Of a stretch of DNA of 64,000 nucleotides, positions 1 through 8,884 are shown in pieces; the first letter of the stretch is position 1, and every line of letters begins with the position of its first letter. The stretch comes from Burkholderiaceae bacterium. GTDB lineage: Bacteria; Pseudomonadota; Gammaproteobacteria; Burkholderiales; Burkholderiaceae_D. The notes beneath the pieces were generated by a model. It had not been told where the DNA came from and did no database searches. It saw only the letters and a program-made list of their open reading frames with translations. Both the position numbers and the translations under genes were made by a program. Where the stretch lies: assembly GCA_004298905.1 (NCBI GenBank), contig SCTK01000006.1, positions 1-64,000 of the forward strand. Reading direction: 5' to 3'.

Positions 1-88
1 GGTGCTCAATCGGAGGCCGGATATACGTATGCAGTTGCACCTAATGCCAATGCATCAAATGACTTGCAAACCGGGAGGAGTCCATATA

Positions 89-158
89 CGTCAATAGCGC
101 AGCGTATTGCGCCGTATGTTCGCCATTCCATGCGGCGCAATACGCTGCGCTATTGACG
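89..158. repeat. Perfect 26-bp inverted repeat
   Basis: Positions 89-114 and 133-158 are exact reverse complements, separated by an 18-nt loop. The arm contains the core tagcgcagcgtattgcgcc. It lies about 40 bp beyond the stop codon of the LprI-like gene. There is no T-tract on either side, so it looks more like a dispersed palindromic repeat than a classical terminator, although the transcript could fold into a very stable hairpin there. Confidence 0.85.
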
Positions 159-199
159 CCCTACGGGGTACGACTTACGCGTTGTGAGCGCGAGACATG

Positions 200-568
200 C
201 TAGTAGTTGGCCTGAAGGTATTCAAGCCGCTGTTGCGCCAGAAAGCTTGAGCATCGGGCATAGCTAACCGAGTTGGTTCCGCCCATGAGCAACTGCTGAG
301 CATTGCACGCTCGATCTCGATATCGCGCCCATTCAGCCTGAGAAGAGGCGAGCTCACTTTCCGCGACGCCTGATGGGCCAGATTTGGATAGCTCTTCTAG
401 CTTCCGTGATATTGCCAACTCAAGCCTTTGAGCCTTCTTGAGATTGACGCAGGCGTCGAAGAAGGTGCTGGTATCCGGGCCAGCGCAACCAAAGTCTTCC
501 TCGGCGCCACGAGCCGGAGACAGTGCAACTAGCGTGACTAGGACTATGAGTGAGTGAACTCTGACCAT
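200..568 (-). CDS. Secreted LprI/DUF1311-like protein
   Basis: A 122-residue protein. Residues 1-21 form a signal peptide ending at ARG-AEED, so the product is probably periplasmic. The mature part has the DUF1311 (lysozyme inhibitor LprI-like) pattern: a Ser-Gln-x-x-Trp-x-x-Tyr-Arg-Asp-x-x-Cys motif (SQAEWARYRDRAC), then a Gly-Gly-Thr stretch, a second Cys and a C-terminal QQRLEYL helix. Four Cys in the mature part suggest disulfides. The family has few characterised members; some bind lysozyme, but inhibition here is only inference. It stands apart from the glycosylation operon. An 11-bp inverted repeat and a GTTAGGC heptamer lie just upstream of the start. Confidence 0.75.
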   Translation of the reverse strand: MVRVHSLIVLVTLVALSPARGAEEDFGCAGPDTSTFFDACVNLKKAQRLELAISRKLEELSKSGPSGVAESELASSQAEWARYRDRACNAQQLLMGGTNSVSYARCSSFLAQQRLEYLQANY

Positions 569-579
569 GGTACGGAGGG

Positions 580-635
580 CCTAACGTGATGTATACGACA
601 TCGTTTGCCCAACAATCCCGGAGAGATGTCGTATA
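580..635. repeat. 11-bp inverted repeat with attC-like heptamer
   Basis: Positions 592-602 and 625-635 are an exact 11-bp inverted repeat (tatacgacatc / gatgtcgtata). Positions 580-586 read GCCTAAC on the plus strand, i.e. GTTAGGC on the coding strand of the gene that starts at 568. GTTRRRY is the conserved right end of integron attC sites, and small secreted orphan genes are common cassettes. A matching left-end RYYYAAC at the right distance was not found, so the assignment is weak. The rest of 569-820 shows no gene. Confidence 0.35.
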
Positions 636-820
636 ACTCCGGCTTGGAATACGTAACGCATTGAATGTATTGCACGTCGAATTTTTATCCAGACATCCGT
701 CAAGAGCAAACACGACACGCTGCAATTCCATGCGGGCTTGATGCCGGAGAATACCGAAGGTAATGCGGTAGGACAAGCCTCTTCTGTTGCCGGGGATTGG
801 CTTGCGGTCTTGCTTGCGAA

Positions 821-2662
821 TCAGCGGTTGGCCGTCAGCGCGTGCAGTTCGGTGACAACGCGGTCGATGACGGGCTGCCAGTCGCCGGGGGTGGCTTGGC
901 GCAGGAGGCGCAGGGTGGGATACCAGGGGCTGTCTTCGCGTTCGGTCATCCAGCGCCAGCAGGCATCGTGGCGAGAGAGCAGCCAGACTTTTTTGCCGAG
1001 GGCGCCGGCGAGGTGGGCGACCGACGTGTCGACGCTGATGACGAGGTCGAGGTTTTCAATCAGGGCGGCAGTGTCGGCGAAGTCGGTGATGCGGTCGGTG
1101 AGATCAAGTACGTTCAAACCCGCCGGTGCTTGCTTGAGTTCGGCGGCGCCTTCGCCCACTTGCAGGCTGATGAAAGTTACGCCTTCGCATTGCGCCAGCG
1201 GGGCGAGTTGTGCCAGATGCAGGCTGCGGCGCTGATCGATGAGGTTCAGTTGCAGGCTGAAGCGGCGCGGGTTGCCGGCCCACACCAGGCCGACCTTGAG
1301 CGTTTTGTCTTGCGGCAGAAGCGCGCGCCATTGTTCAACCATGGCCGGATCGGCATGCAGATAGGGGATGTCGGCGGGCACGGTTTTCAGCGTGGTGCCG
1401 AAAGCGCGCGGCAGGCTGAGCAAGGCGCATTGCACATCGAAAGGCGGATGGTCGGGGGTCACTTCTCCCTTGCTGAAGATGTCGTCAATGCCGGGCATGG
1501 TGCGTAACAACCGCACCAGCGAGGGTTGGCAATCGACGATAACACGGGCGCCGCGAGCCTTCACCATGGGCACGTAGCGAATGAATTGCAATGTGTCGCC
1601 CTGCCCTTGTTCCGCATACAGCAGGATGGTCTGGCCGCTGATGTCCTCACCACGCCATTGCGGTTGCTGAAACTGCCGCAGATGTTTACGGGCACTGAAA
1701 GCGCCGACCCAGCGCGCTTCGTATTCTTCCCAGCCTTTCGCATAATCGCCACGCGCCAGCGTAAGCAGCGAACGGTTGTAGCGCACCTCGGCGACATCAG
1801 GATCGAGCTGCAGGGCACGCGCATAACATTCATCGGCTTCCTGATTGCGGCCCAGTTCCTGAAAGCTGGCGCCAAGATTCTGCAATGCGCCGGTGTGATG
1901 CGGTTCGCGTTGCAGGATGTGCTGAAAATAAATCAAGGATTCTTCCAACTCACCCACATGGCGCAAGGCAATGCCCATGTTGAAGGCAGCCATGGTGTGG
2001 CTGTCATCGAGCAGCAGACAGCGACGGTAAAAATCGATCGACAGGTCGAACTGTTCGAGGCTGTCGTACAGTACGCCGAGATTGAACAGCGCGGAAATCT
2101 GGTGCGGGTTCAGGCGCAGCGCCTGGTTGTAGCAGCGGATGGCCTCTTCCAGATGGCCGAGCGTTTTCAATATGACGCCCAGATTGGTCCAGGCATCCAC
2201 ATGCTTTTCGTCGCAGGCGACGGCCTGCTTGTAGTCGTTCAGCGCGGCCTCCCAGGCTTCGCGCTCGTGATGCAAGATGCCGCGGTTGTAATAGGCATCG
2301 GCATTGGCCGCATCGAGCGCGAGGGCGCTGGCATAACTGGCCAGGGCAGCCTCCGTTTCGCCCTGCTCGCGTTGCAGATTGCCCAGCGCCGTGTGCACGG
2401 CGGCGATGTTGGGATTGAGTTTGCGCGCAGCGGCAAGCAGCGGATACGCATCGCCATAGCGTTGCTGCTGCGTGGCCAGCACACCGCTCAGATACAAGGC
2501 ATCGAGATGTTCGGGTTGTGCCTCCAATACCTGCTTGTACAACTCTTGCGCCATTTGCAGATCGCCGGATTGGTGCAGACGCAACGCCGAAGCAAACAGC
2601 GTGTCCAGATGCGTGTTATTCGGCAGCGGGTAATGGATGACGGTGTTATCAGTAGGGTTCAT
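821..2662 (-). CDS. TPR protein with GT9-like glycosyltransferase domain
   Basis: 613 residues from the ATG at 2662, which has an AAGG-type RBS; an in-frame start at 2713 is possible but less likely. Roughly residues 15-330 are nine 34-residue TPR units. From about residue 345 the chain becomes a GT9/heptosyltransferase-like domain, with a first strand AEQGQGDTLQFIRY, a central VGLVWAGNP strand and a C-terminal ISVDTSVAHLAGALGKKVW motif, the nucleotide-sugar site of GT9 enzymes. Such proteins often sit beside OGT-type enzymes. It is last in the glycosylation operon, so a sugar-transfer role on protein or glycan is likely; donor and acceptor are unknown. It lacks the SEC-C motif found in two of the OGTs. 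Confidence 0.8.
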   Translation of the reverse strand: MNPTDNTVIHYPLPNNTHLDTLFASALRLHQSGDLQMAQELYKQVLEAQPEHLDALYLSGVLATQQQRYGDAYPLLAAARKLNPNIAAVHTALGNLQREQGETEAALASYASALALDAANADAYYNRGILHHEREAWEAALNDYKQAVACDEKHVDAWTNLGVILKTLGHLEEAIRCYNQALRLNPHQISALFNLGVLYDSLEQFDLSIDFYRRCLLLDDSHTMAAFNMGIALRHVGELEESLIYFQHILQREPHHTGALQNLGASFQELGRNQEADECYARALQLDPDVAEVRYNRSLLTLARGDYAKGWEEYEARWVGAFSARKHLRQFQQPQWRGEDISGQTILLYAEQGQGDTLQFIRYVPMVKARGARVIVDCQPSLVRLLRTMPGIDDIFSKGEVTPDHPPFDVQCALLSLPRAFGTTLKTVPADIPYLHADPAMVEQWRALLPQDKTLKVGLVWAGNPRRFSLQLNLIDQRRSLHLAQLAPLAQCEGVTFISLQVGEGAAELKQAPAGLNVLDLTDRITDFADTAALIENLDLVISVDTSVAHLAGALGKKVWLLSRHDACWRWMTEREDSPWYPTLRLLRQATPGDWQPVIDRVVTELHALTANR

Positions 2663-2758
2663 GGCAATGCCTTGTATGCAATCGCATTCATTATCGTTCC
2701 ACCATTGCACCACCGCACGCGTTGAGTGAATGAAATATAGGGGGATTGACCCGGCTAT

Positions 2759-3865
2759 TCAAGCCATGGAAATAAGATTTACCCCGGAGCCCTCGACCAT
2801 GGTTTTGATCTCGTCAAGGTAGATCGGATTCATGACAAAAATGTCGGCGCCGCGTGCCTGTGGCAGGGCGGTTTCGGGCGCCACGATTTGCACGCCGCTT
2901 TTGCCTGTGTATTGGCCCTGCTTGGCCGGGTTGATGTCAATCACACCATCGACGGCTATAGCATGACGCGCAAGAATGTTGGAGAAAGTCATGCCTTTTG
3001 CGCCCGCACCCCAGATGAAGGTTTTGCGACCCTGCAACCGATTTTTAAACAGCACTGTCAGATAACTTTCCAGATTGACGGCCGAATACCATTTACCGGT
3101 ATACCGTTCCGGCTTGCGGAAACTCGACAGATCGGCCACCAGATAGAGGTATTGGCCACCAAAGAAATCGCCCGCTTCAACGACGAGACCAAATGCGCCC
3201 GCCAGCGCATCGCGCGTGAAATAGTTCACGTGTTCGTAAAACACATCGTAAAAAGCATGGTGGCTGACAATCCAGTCGAAGCACGGCACTTCGATGTAAA
3301 CCTTGGTACCAGGCTGGCATTGTGCCGCCAGTGCCGCGAGAAATTCCCACGGCTGGGGGATATGTTCGAGCACATGGCGCAAGATCAGATAATCGGGCGC
3401 TGCACGCAGCGTATGCCGGTCAAACTTGCGTTTCAGCACGCGCGAGTTGCTGCCTTCATAGGCAGGGTCGCACCCCATCACATTGGCACCGGCCTGACAC
3501 AGTTGTTCAAAGAAATAGCCTTTGCCGCAACCGATTTCGACGCCAAAAGACGCGCTGCCGAAATTGCGCAAGGTGATGCCCAGCACTTCATCCAGATGTT
3601 TCTTGAACGCGGGCGACCAGGCTTGTTCGTTTTGATATTCGCTGTCGTAGCACAGCAAATCGGGGTTGAATTTCCGGTTGTGCACCAAGCCGGAGGCCGG
3701 GCATTGCACCAGCTCGACATCGCCGCACACGGCCTGCAGCGCAGCCGCCTGCGTCGGATAGGCCTTGTTCTGGAATACAGGAAAATCGAGCTGCCGAATG
3801 ATGACAGCCGCATCATCGGCAGCATTATCGGTAGCAACTGCGGCAAAAGGGATCGGTGCGTTCAT
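2759..3865 (-). CDS. Class I SAM-dependent C-methyltransferase-like protein
   Basis: 368 residues. The N-terminal part resembles the sugar C-methyltransferase family; the usual N-terminal Cys cluster is reduced to one Cys near VQCPASGLVHNR. The SAM-binding Rossmann core follows: motif I FGVEIGCGKGYFF (about residues 108-120), an acidic strand end VMGCDP, and motif LRHVLEHIPQP (about 163-173). The C-terminal third has a second nucleotide-binding-like strand FIWGAGAKGM and ends in VFVMNP-type sequence, as in Methyltransf_14 C-terminal domains. These enzymes modify deoxysugars or NDP-sugars. Placed between an OGT and the TPR/GT9-like gene, it may decorate the transferred sugar (inference). 37 bp separate it from the upstream OGT stop. 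Confidence 0.75.
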   Translation of the reverse strand: MNAPIPFAAVATDNAADDAAVIIRQLDFPVFQNKAYPTQAAALQAVCGDVELVQCPASGLVHNRKFNPDLLCYDSEYQNEQAWSPAFKKHLDEVLGITLRNFGSASFGVEIGCGKGYFFEQLCQAGANVMGCDPAYEGSNSRVLKRKFDRHTLRAAPDYLILRHVLEHIPQPWEFLAALAAQCQPGTKVYIEVPCFDWIVSHHAFYDVFYEHVNYFTRDALAGAFGLVVEAGDFFGGQYLYLVADLSSFRKPERYTGKWYSAVNLESYLTVLFKNRLQGRKTFIWGAGAKGMTFSNILARHAIAVDGVIDINPAKQGQYTGKSGVQIVAPETALPQARGADIFVMNPIYLDEIKTMVEGSGVNLISMA

Positions 3866-3902
3866 GAAGGGTAAAGGCTATGGAATCGATAGCTGGTTTA
3901 CG

Positions 3903-5882
3903 TCATCCGGCCGCATGACTGAAACACCATTTTTCCCATACGGCGCGATAAGCCGCTTCGACGCTGCGCGTAAAGGACACTTCATCCATCAGCGGGCTGG
4001 CCTGCATCTCTGCACGCAACCGGGCGCGAATGCCGGCCAGTGCATCAAGGTCTGACGCCAATGCCACGGTCTTGTCGATATAGTCTGCTTCACTGTCAGC
4101 AATCCATTCACGACGCCCGATTCCTTCCAGAATGACCGCGCCGATCCGTCCCACCGAAGGACGGTCGGCCAACGTCACGAAGGGCACGCCCAGCCAGGCG
4201 CTTTCAAACAGGGTAATGCCGGAGTTGTGCGGGAAACAATCGAGGGTGATGTCGATCTTGCGCAGTACATCCCAGGGTGGACTTTCAAAACCCAACAGCA
4301 AACGCTCGCCCGCGATTCCATGCGCAGCAAATTGCGTGCGCATGCGCGCCTGCATGGCGGTGTCGCGAAAGTTGCCGCTGTTGATGATGAGTTGCGCAGT
4401 CGGTACACGTTTGAGAATTTCGGCCCAGGCGCGTACCACGCGATGGTTGATGCGCACCGAACGCGTCAACGCGCCGAAGGTGATGCGTCCCGTTGCCGCG
4501 GCGGGCAGCGGGCCGGGCGCACCCATGCCAGCAGCAGGCCGATAGGCGAGCCAGATCGGCAGGCGCAAGGGCTGCTCGGAAAACAAGTGCTCGCTGCCAG
4601 GTGGCGCATAGGCGTGATCCGCCAGGCAGTAGTCGATAGCGCTGAGCCCCGTGGTGTAACCGCAGCCGATAGTGGAAATCTGTATCGGCGCCGGTTTGCG
4701 CGCAAACACGCGCAGACGATTGCCCACGGTATGACCGGCCAGATCGACAAGGATGTCGATGCCATCGTTGCGAATTTTTTCCGCCAGCGCGGCGTCGCTC
4801 ATTCCCACGGTGTTGCACCAGTGATCGGCACAGGTTTTGAACGTGGCGCTGACATCGTCTTCATGCAAGACCTGGGCATAGCAAAACACTTCGACCTGTG
4901 TCTTGTCGTGATGCGCCAGCATCGGTTCGATGAAATGCCGCGCGGAATGTTTCCTGAAGTCGGGCGAGACGTAACCGATGCGCAAGCGCCGCTGCGGATC
5001 ACGCGTGTTGGCATGCGTCAGTTCACGCGACAACAATGGCTGCGCATGCAAGACATCCCAGCGCCGGTACTCGGCAAAAATTTCTTCCGCAGAAAGATCG
5101 GGGTGATAGTTCAGACAGAACAGCAGATTGCTGTGCGCTTCCGCATAGTCCGGTTTGCAGGCAACGGCTTGACGATAATTATCGATCGCGTTTTGCAGAT
5201 CGCACTGATCCTTGCAGGCGTTCCCCAGATTGTTATACGCCTCGGCAAACGCGGGACGCAGTGCCAGCGCCTGCCGGTAATGCGCCACCGCCTGCTCCAG
5301 CCGGCCCTGCACCTGTTCAACAAAACCCAGGTTGTTCCAGGCTTCGGCGTAATCGACGCGCAACGCCAGCGCGGTGCGATAGCTCTTCTCAGCGGCATCG
5401 AGTTGATCGAGATCCTTGAGCGCATTGCCCAGGTTGTTGTGCGCAAGAAAAAAATCCGGTTTGAGTGCGATGGCCTGACGAAAATACGGCAGCGCCGCAG
5501 CAGCCTGCCCCTGCTCCAGCAAGACCACGCCCAGGTTGCTCAGCGCATCGACATGACCGGGCTGAATGTTCAGTGCCTCACGATAGGCCGCTGCGGCCTG
5601 CGCATGATCGCCCCGCTGATACGCCAGCACGCCAGACAGATGGAGCGCATCGGCGTGCTGCGGTTGCACCTGCAAAATCTGCCGATACAAATCCTCCGCC
5701 TGCGCCAGACGACCGGCCTGATGATGCGCCAGCCCTTCCTGCAACCATTGCGCGACCGGCGCTGCGGTGGACTGTTCGCGCTGCATGCAGCACTGCTTGT
5801 ATTTTTTTCCACTGCCGCAGAAACAGGGATCGTTGCGGCCCAGTTTCACCTGACCCGACGCGTGTCTGGCGACGGCGGTCAT
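3903..5882 (-). CDS. SEC-C/TPR O-GlcNAc-transferase-type glycosyltransferase (GT41)
   Basis: 659 residues from the ATG at 5882, whose ATGA overlaps the stop of the preceding OGT. Residues about 15-33 are a SEC-C zinc motif (GRNDPCFCGSGKKYKQCC). Six TPRs follow (about 45-250), then the GT41 catalytic region: LRIGYVSPDFRKHSARHF (counterpart of human OGT DFGNHPTSHL), VDLAGHTVGNRLRVFARKP, and a donor-site DCFPHNSGITLFE. Family members transfer a sugar, classically GlcNAc from UDP-GlcNAc, to Ser/Thr of proteins. Oddity: where its paralogues read PIQASHW(L/V)GYGCTxG this protein reads PIQISTIGCGYTTG, one residue shorter and without the aromatic Trp, so activity may differ or be lost. It is the shortest TPR array of the set and probably has a different acceptor range. 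Confidence 0.85.
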   Translation of the reverse strand: MTAVARHASGQVKLGRNDPCFCGSGKKYKQCCMQREQSTAAPVAQWLQEGLAHHQAGRLAQAEDLYRQILQVQPQHADALHLSGVLAYQRGDHAQAAAAYREALNIQPGHVDALSNLGVVLLEQGQAAAALPYFRQAIALKPDFFLAHNNLGNALKDLDQLDAAEKSYRTALALRVDYAEAWNNLGFVEQVQGRLEQAVAHYRQALALRPAFAEAYNNLGNACKDQCDLQNAIDNYRQAVACKPDYAEAHSNLLFCLNYHPDLSAEEIFAEYRRWDVLHAQPLLSRELTHANTRDPQRRLRIGYVSPDFRKHSARHFIEPMLAHHDKTQVEVFCYAQVLHEDDVSATFKTCADHWCNTVGMSDAALAEKIRNDGIDILVDLAGHTVGNRLRVFARKPAPIQISTIGCGYTTGLSAIDYCLADHAYAPPGSEHLFSEQPLRLPIWLAYRPAAGMGAPGPLPAAATGRITFGALTRSVRINHRVVRAWAEILKRVPTAQLIINSGNFRDTAMQARMRTQFAAHGIAGERLLLGFESPPWDVLRKIDITLDCFPHNSGITLFESAWLGVPFVTLADRPSVGRIGAVILEGIGRREWIADSEADYIDKTVALASDLDALAGIRARLRAEMQASPLMDEVSFTRSVEAAYRAVWEKWCFSHAAG

Positions 5883-8800
5883 GATGCTACATCCACAGCC
5901 TGCGGCGTGGTGCAACGTGCGCACCACTGTTGCCAGATGGTGCGATAGGCCGCTTCCAGTGCGCGCACATAGCCGGCCTCGTCGAACAAGGGACCAGCCT
6001 GCAGTTGCGCACGCAAGGTGCTGCGCAGGTTTGCAAGTGCGTCGATATCACTTGCGAGGGCAATATTTTTTTCGATGTATTCGGCTTCGCTGTGGACGAT
6101 CCATTCCGGGTGGCCCGCCATCGCCACGATGCTGCTGCCGATGCGACCGACTGCCGGGCGGCCTGCCAGCGTGATGAAGGGCAGGCCCATATAGATGCTT
6201 TCAAACAGCGTGGTGCCGGAGTTGTGCGGAAAGCAATCGAGGGTGATGTCGATCTTGCGCAGCACATTCCAGGGCGGACTTTCGAAGCCCAGCTCCAGCC
6301 GTTCAGCGGCAATGCCAAGCGCGACGAATTGCTGACGCAAATGATCCTGCATCTGCGGATCGCGGAAGTTGCCGCTGTTGAGCATCAAACGCGAGTTAGG
6401 CACGGCGGCGAGAATTTTTGCCCAGGCGGCAATCACCCGCGCATTGATGCGCACCGAACGCGTCAGCGCACCGAAAGTGATGTGGCCGTTTTGCAGCGCA
6501 GGCAGCGGGCCGGGCTCGCCCATGTTTTCGGCCGGACGATAGGCGGTGAGATGCGGCAGCCGCAGCGGCGTTTCGGCAAACAGATGTTCCATGCCGGGCG
6601 GGCACAGGTGCGCATCGGCGATGAAGTAGTCGATGGCGGCGACGCCACTGGTACAGCCATAGCCGACCCAGTGGCTGGCCTGAATCGGCGTGGGTTTGCG
6701 CGCCAGCACGCGCAAGCGGTTGCCGACCGTGTGACCGGCCATGTCCACCGCGATGTCGATGCCATCGGCGCGAATCCTTTCCGCCAGCTCGACATCGGTC
6801 ATGCCAACGGTATTGATCCAGTGATCGGCATGCTGCTTGAAACGCGCACTGACCTCGTCTTCGATCAACACCTCGGCATAGGCAAACACTTCCACTTGTG
6901 TCTTGTCATGCCGCGCCAGAATCGGCTCCATGCAATGGCGCGCGGAATGCTTGCGGAAGTCGGGCGAGACATAGGCAATGCGCAGCCGTTTATTCGGATC
7001 GCGGGCGTTGTCATAGCGCGTGTAGCGCGGCAGGTGTGCGGTGTGCACTTCGTCCCAATGGCGGTAGGCGGCAAAGATTTCTTCCGCCGGCATCTGCGCA
7101 TGGTAGTTCAGGCAGAACAGCAGATTGCTGTGCGCGCCGTCGTAATCGGGTTTCAGTTCCAACGCGCGCTGGTAGCAGGCGATGGCTTCGTCGAGATGGC
7201 CTTGATCCTTGAGCGCATTGCCAAGGTTGTTGTGCGCCTGCGGCAAATCTGGATTCAACTCCAGTGCACGGCGGTAATGCCCCAGCGCATCGAATGCCCG
7301 CCCCTGCCCGAGATAGACGTTGCCCAGATTGCTGTGCGCTTCGGCGGAATCCGGCTTGATCGCCAGTGCTTTCTGATATTCGGCCAGCGCCGCCTCAGGC
7401 TTGCCCTGCGTCTCCAGCGTCAGACCGAGATTGTTATGCGCATCCAGATAGTCAGGCCGCAACGCCAGCGCCTGTTGATACTGTCCCACCGCCTGCACAA
7501 ACTTGCCTTGCGCCTGCAGCGCTAGACCGAGGTTGTTGTAGACCTCGACATACTCCGGCTGCAATTCCAGCGCGCGGTGGTAGGACGCAATCGCTGCGGG
7601 AAATTTTTCCTGCGCACGCAGCGCCAGGCCGAGGTTGTTGTGCGCATCGGCATAGTCGGGCCGAATTTCCAGCACGCGGCGAAACGCCGCCTCGGCTTCT
7701 TCCAGATGGCCTTGCGCTTGCAGTGTCACGCCGAGGTTGTTACCCGCTTCGACATACTGCGGATTCAAGGCCAGCGCGCGGCGATAACTGGCAATGGCAT
7801 CGTCGAATTTTCTCTGCGCATGCAGCGCCAGGCCGAGGTTGTTGTGCGTCTCGACGTAGTCAGGCTGCTGTTCCAGCGCGCGTCGATAACATGTCACCGC
7901 TTCGTCGAGATGGCCTTGCGCCTGCAAGACATTGCCGAGGTTGTAATGCGCCGCCGTCAGTGTGGGCTTGTACGACAACGCCGTGCGATAGTGATCGGCG
8001 GCTTCATCCAACTGTCCCTGCCCTTTCAAGGCATTGCCCAGATTGCAATGCGCTTCGGCCAGATCGGGTTGCAGTTGCAGGGCATGACGATAACTGTCGA
8101 TCACCCCTTCGGGTTCATGCAAGGATTCATACGCCAGGGCGAGATGCACCCAGACATCGGTCTGATCCGGTTTCAGGGTGAGCGACTGACAGAAATGTGT
8201 AACTGCCGCGCGTGCATCCTTTTGATCGAACAGCGCCAAACCGAGATTGGCATGCGCTTCATGCGCGTTCGGTTGCGCGGTGATCGCACGTCGATAGCTT
8301 TCCAGCGCGGCAGGGGTATTCCCCTGTGCGCGCAGGACGTTGCCGAGATTGTTGTGCGCATCGGCATAGTCCGGCCAGGCCGCCAGCGCCTGCCGGTAGC
8401 AGGCCGCAGCGGCATCAAGCTGACCCTCGGCTTGCAGCATCTTGCCCAGGTTGTAGTGCGCTTGTGCGTGGCTGGGCTGCAGCGCGAGCGCCTGCGTGTA
8501 GCTGGCGCGGGCCGCATCGTTCTGGCCCAGCGCCTTGAGCACATTGCCGAGAATATTGTGCGCTTCGGCAAATTCCGGTTGCAAGGCAATCGCCTGCCGC
8601 AAACTGGCCGCCGCTTCATCGAGCCGCCCCAGCGCCTGCAAGGCCAGCGCACGATTGGAATACATCTGCGCGGTGGCGTGACGGTTGATGGCTTGCCCGA
8701 TCAGATCAATCGCCAGATCGTTGCGACCGATCTGATGTGCAATCACGCCAAGCAAATGCAAAGCATCGGGATGTTGCGGATCGAGTTGCAACGCCTGTTG

Positions 8801-8884
8801 ATAGCAATCCTGCGCCTGTTGCAAGCGTTGCGCTTGATGATGCGCGATGCCGTTCTGGATCAGGGTGGCGATGTTGGTATTCAT
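5879..8884 (-). CDS. TPR O-GlcNAc-transferase-type glycosyltransferase (GT41), 17 TPRs
   Basis: 1001 residues. The ATG at 8884 overlaps the TGA of the double-OGT gene (ATGA), which decides the start against an in-frame codon 17 positions earlier. About 17 nearly regular 34-residue TPRs fill residues 1-590, the longest array in the cluster, with no SEC-C motif. The GT41 catalytic part covers about 625-985: LRIAYVSPDFRKHSARHC, VDMAGHTVGNRLRVLARKP, PIQASHWVGYGCTSG, FGALTRSVRINARV and DCFPHNSGTTLFES. All key stretches agree with the family, so it is probably active. TPR superhelices select the protein acceptor; no acceptor gene (flagellin, pilin or adhesin) is in the window. The TPR units are so alike in DNA that the array could change length by recombination. 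Confidence 0.88.
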   Translation of the reverse strand: MNTNIATLIQNGIAHHQAQRLQQAQDCYQQALQLDPQHPDALHLLGVIAHQIGRNDLAIDLIGQAINRHATAQMYSNRALALQALGRLDEAAASLRQAIALQPEFAEAHNILGNVLKALGQNDAARASYTQALALQPSHAQAHYNLGKMLQAEGQLDAAAACYRQALAAWPDYADAHNNLGNVLRAQGNTPAALESYRRAITAQPNAHEAHANLGLALFDQKDARAAVTHFCQSLTLKPDQTDVWVHLALAYESLHEPEGVIDSYRHALQLQPDLAEAHCNLGNALKGQGQLDEAADHYRTALSYKPTLTAAHYNLGNVLQAQGHLDEAVTCYRRALEQQPDYVETHNNLGLALHAQRKFDDAIASYRRALALNPQYVEAGNNLGVTLQAQGHLEEAEAAFRRVLEIRPDYADAHNNLGLALRAQEKFPAAIASYHRALELQPEYVEVYNNLGLALQAQGKFVQAVGQYQQALALRPDYLDAHNNLGLTLETQGKPEAALAEYQKALAIKPDSAEAHSNLGNVYLGQGRAFDALGHYRRALELNPDLPQAHNNLGNALKDQGHLDEAIACYQRALELKPDYDGAHSNLLFCLNYHAQMPAEEIFAAYRHWDEVHTAHLPRYTRYDNARDPNKRLRIAYVSPDFRKHSARHCMEPILARHDKTQVEVFAYAEVLIEDEVSARFKQHADHWINTVGMTDVELAERIRADGIDIAVDMAGHTVGNRLRVLARKPTPIQASHWVGYGCTSGVAAIDYFIADAHLCPPGMEHLFAETPLRLPHLTAYRPAENMGEPGPLPALQNGHITFGALTRSVRINARVIAAWAKILAAVPNSRLMLNSGNFRDPQMQDHLRQQFVALGIAAERLELGFESPPWNVLRKIDITLDCFPHNSGTTLFESIYMGLPFITLAGRPAVGRIGSSIVAMAGHPEWIVHSEAEYIEKNIALASDIDALANLRSTLRAQLQAGPLFDEAGYVRALEAAYRTIWQQWCARCTTPQAVDVAS

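Noticed and set aside
5879-8884. Regular ~102-bp repeats as a possible CRISPR or tandem non-coding array
   Set aside because: The period is 34 codons and the units translate to TPRs; there are no unique spacers.
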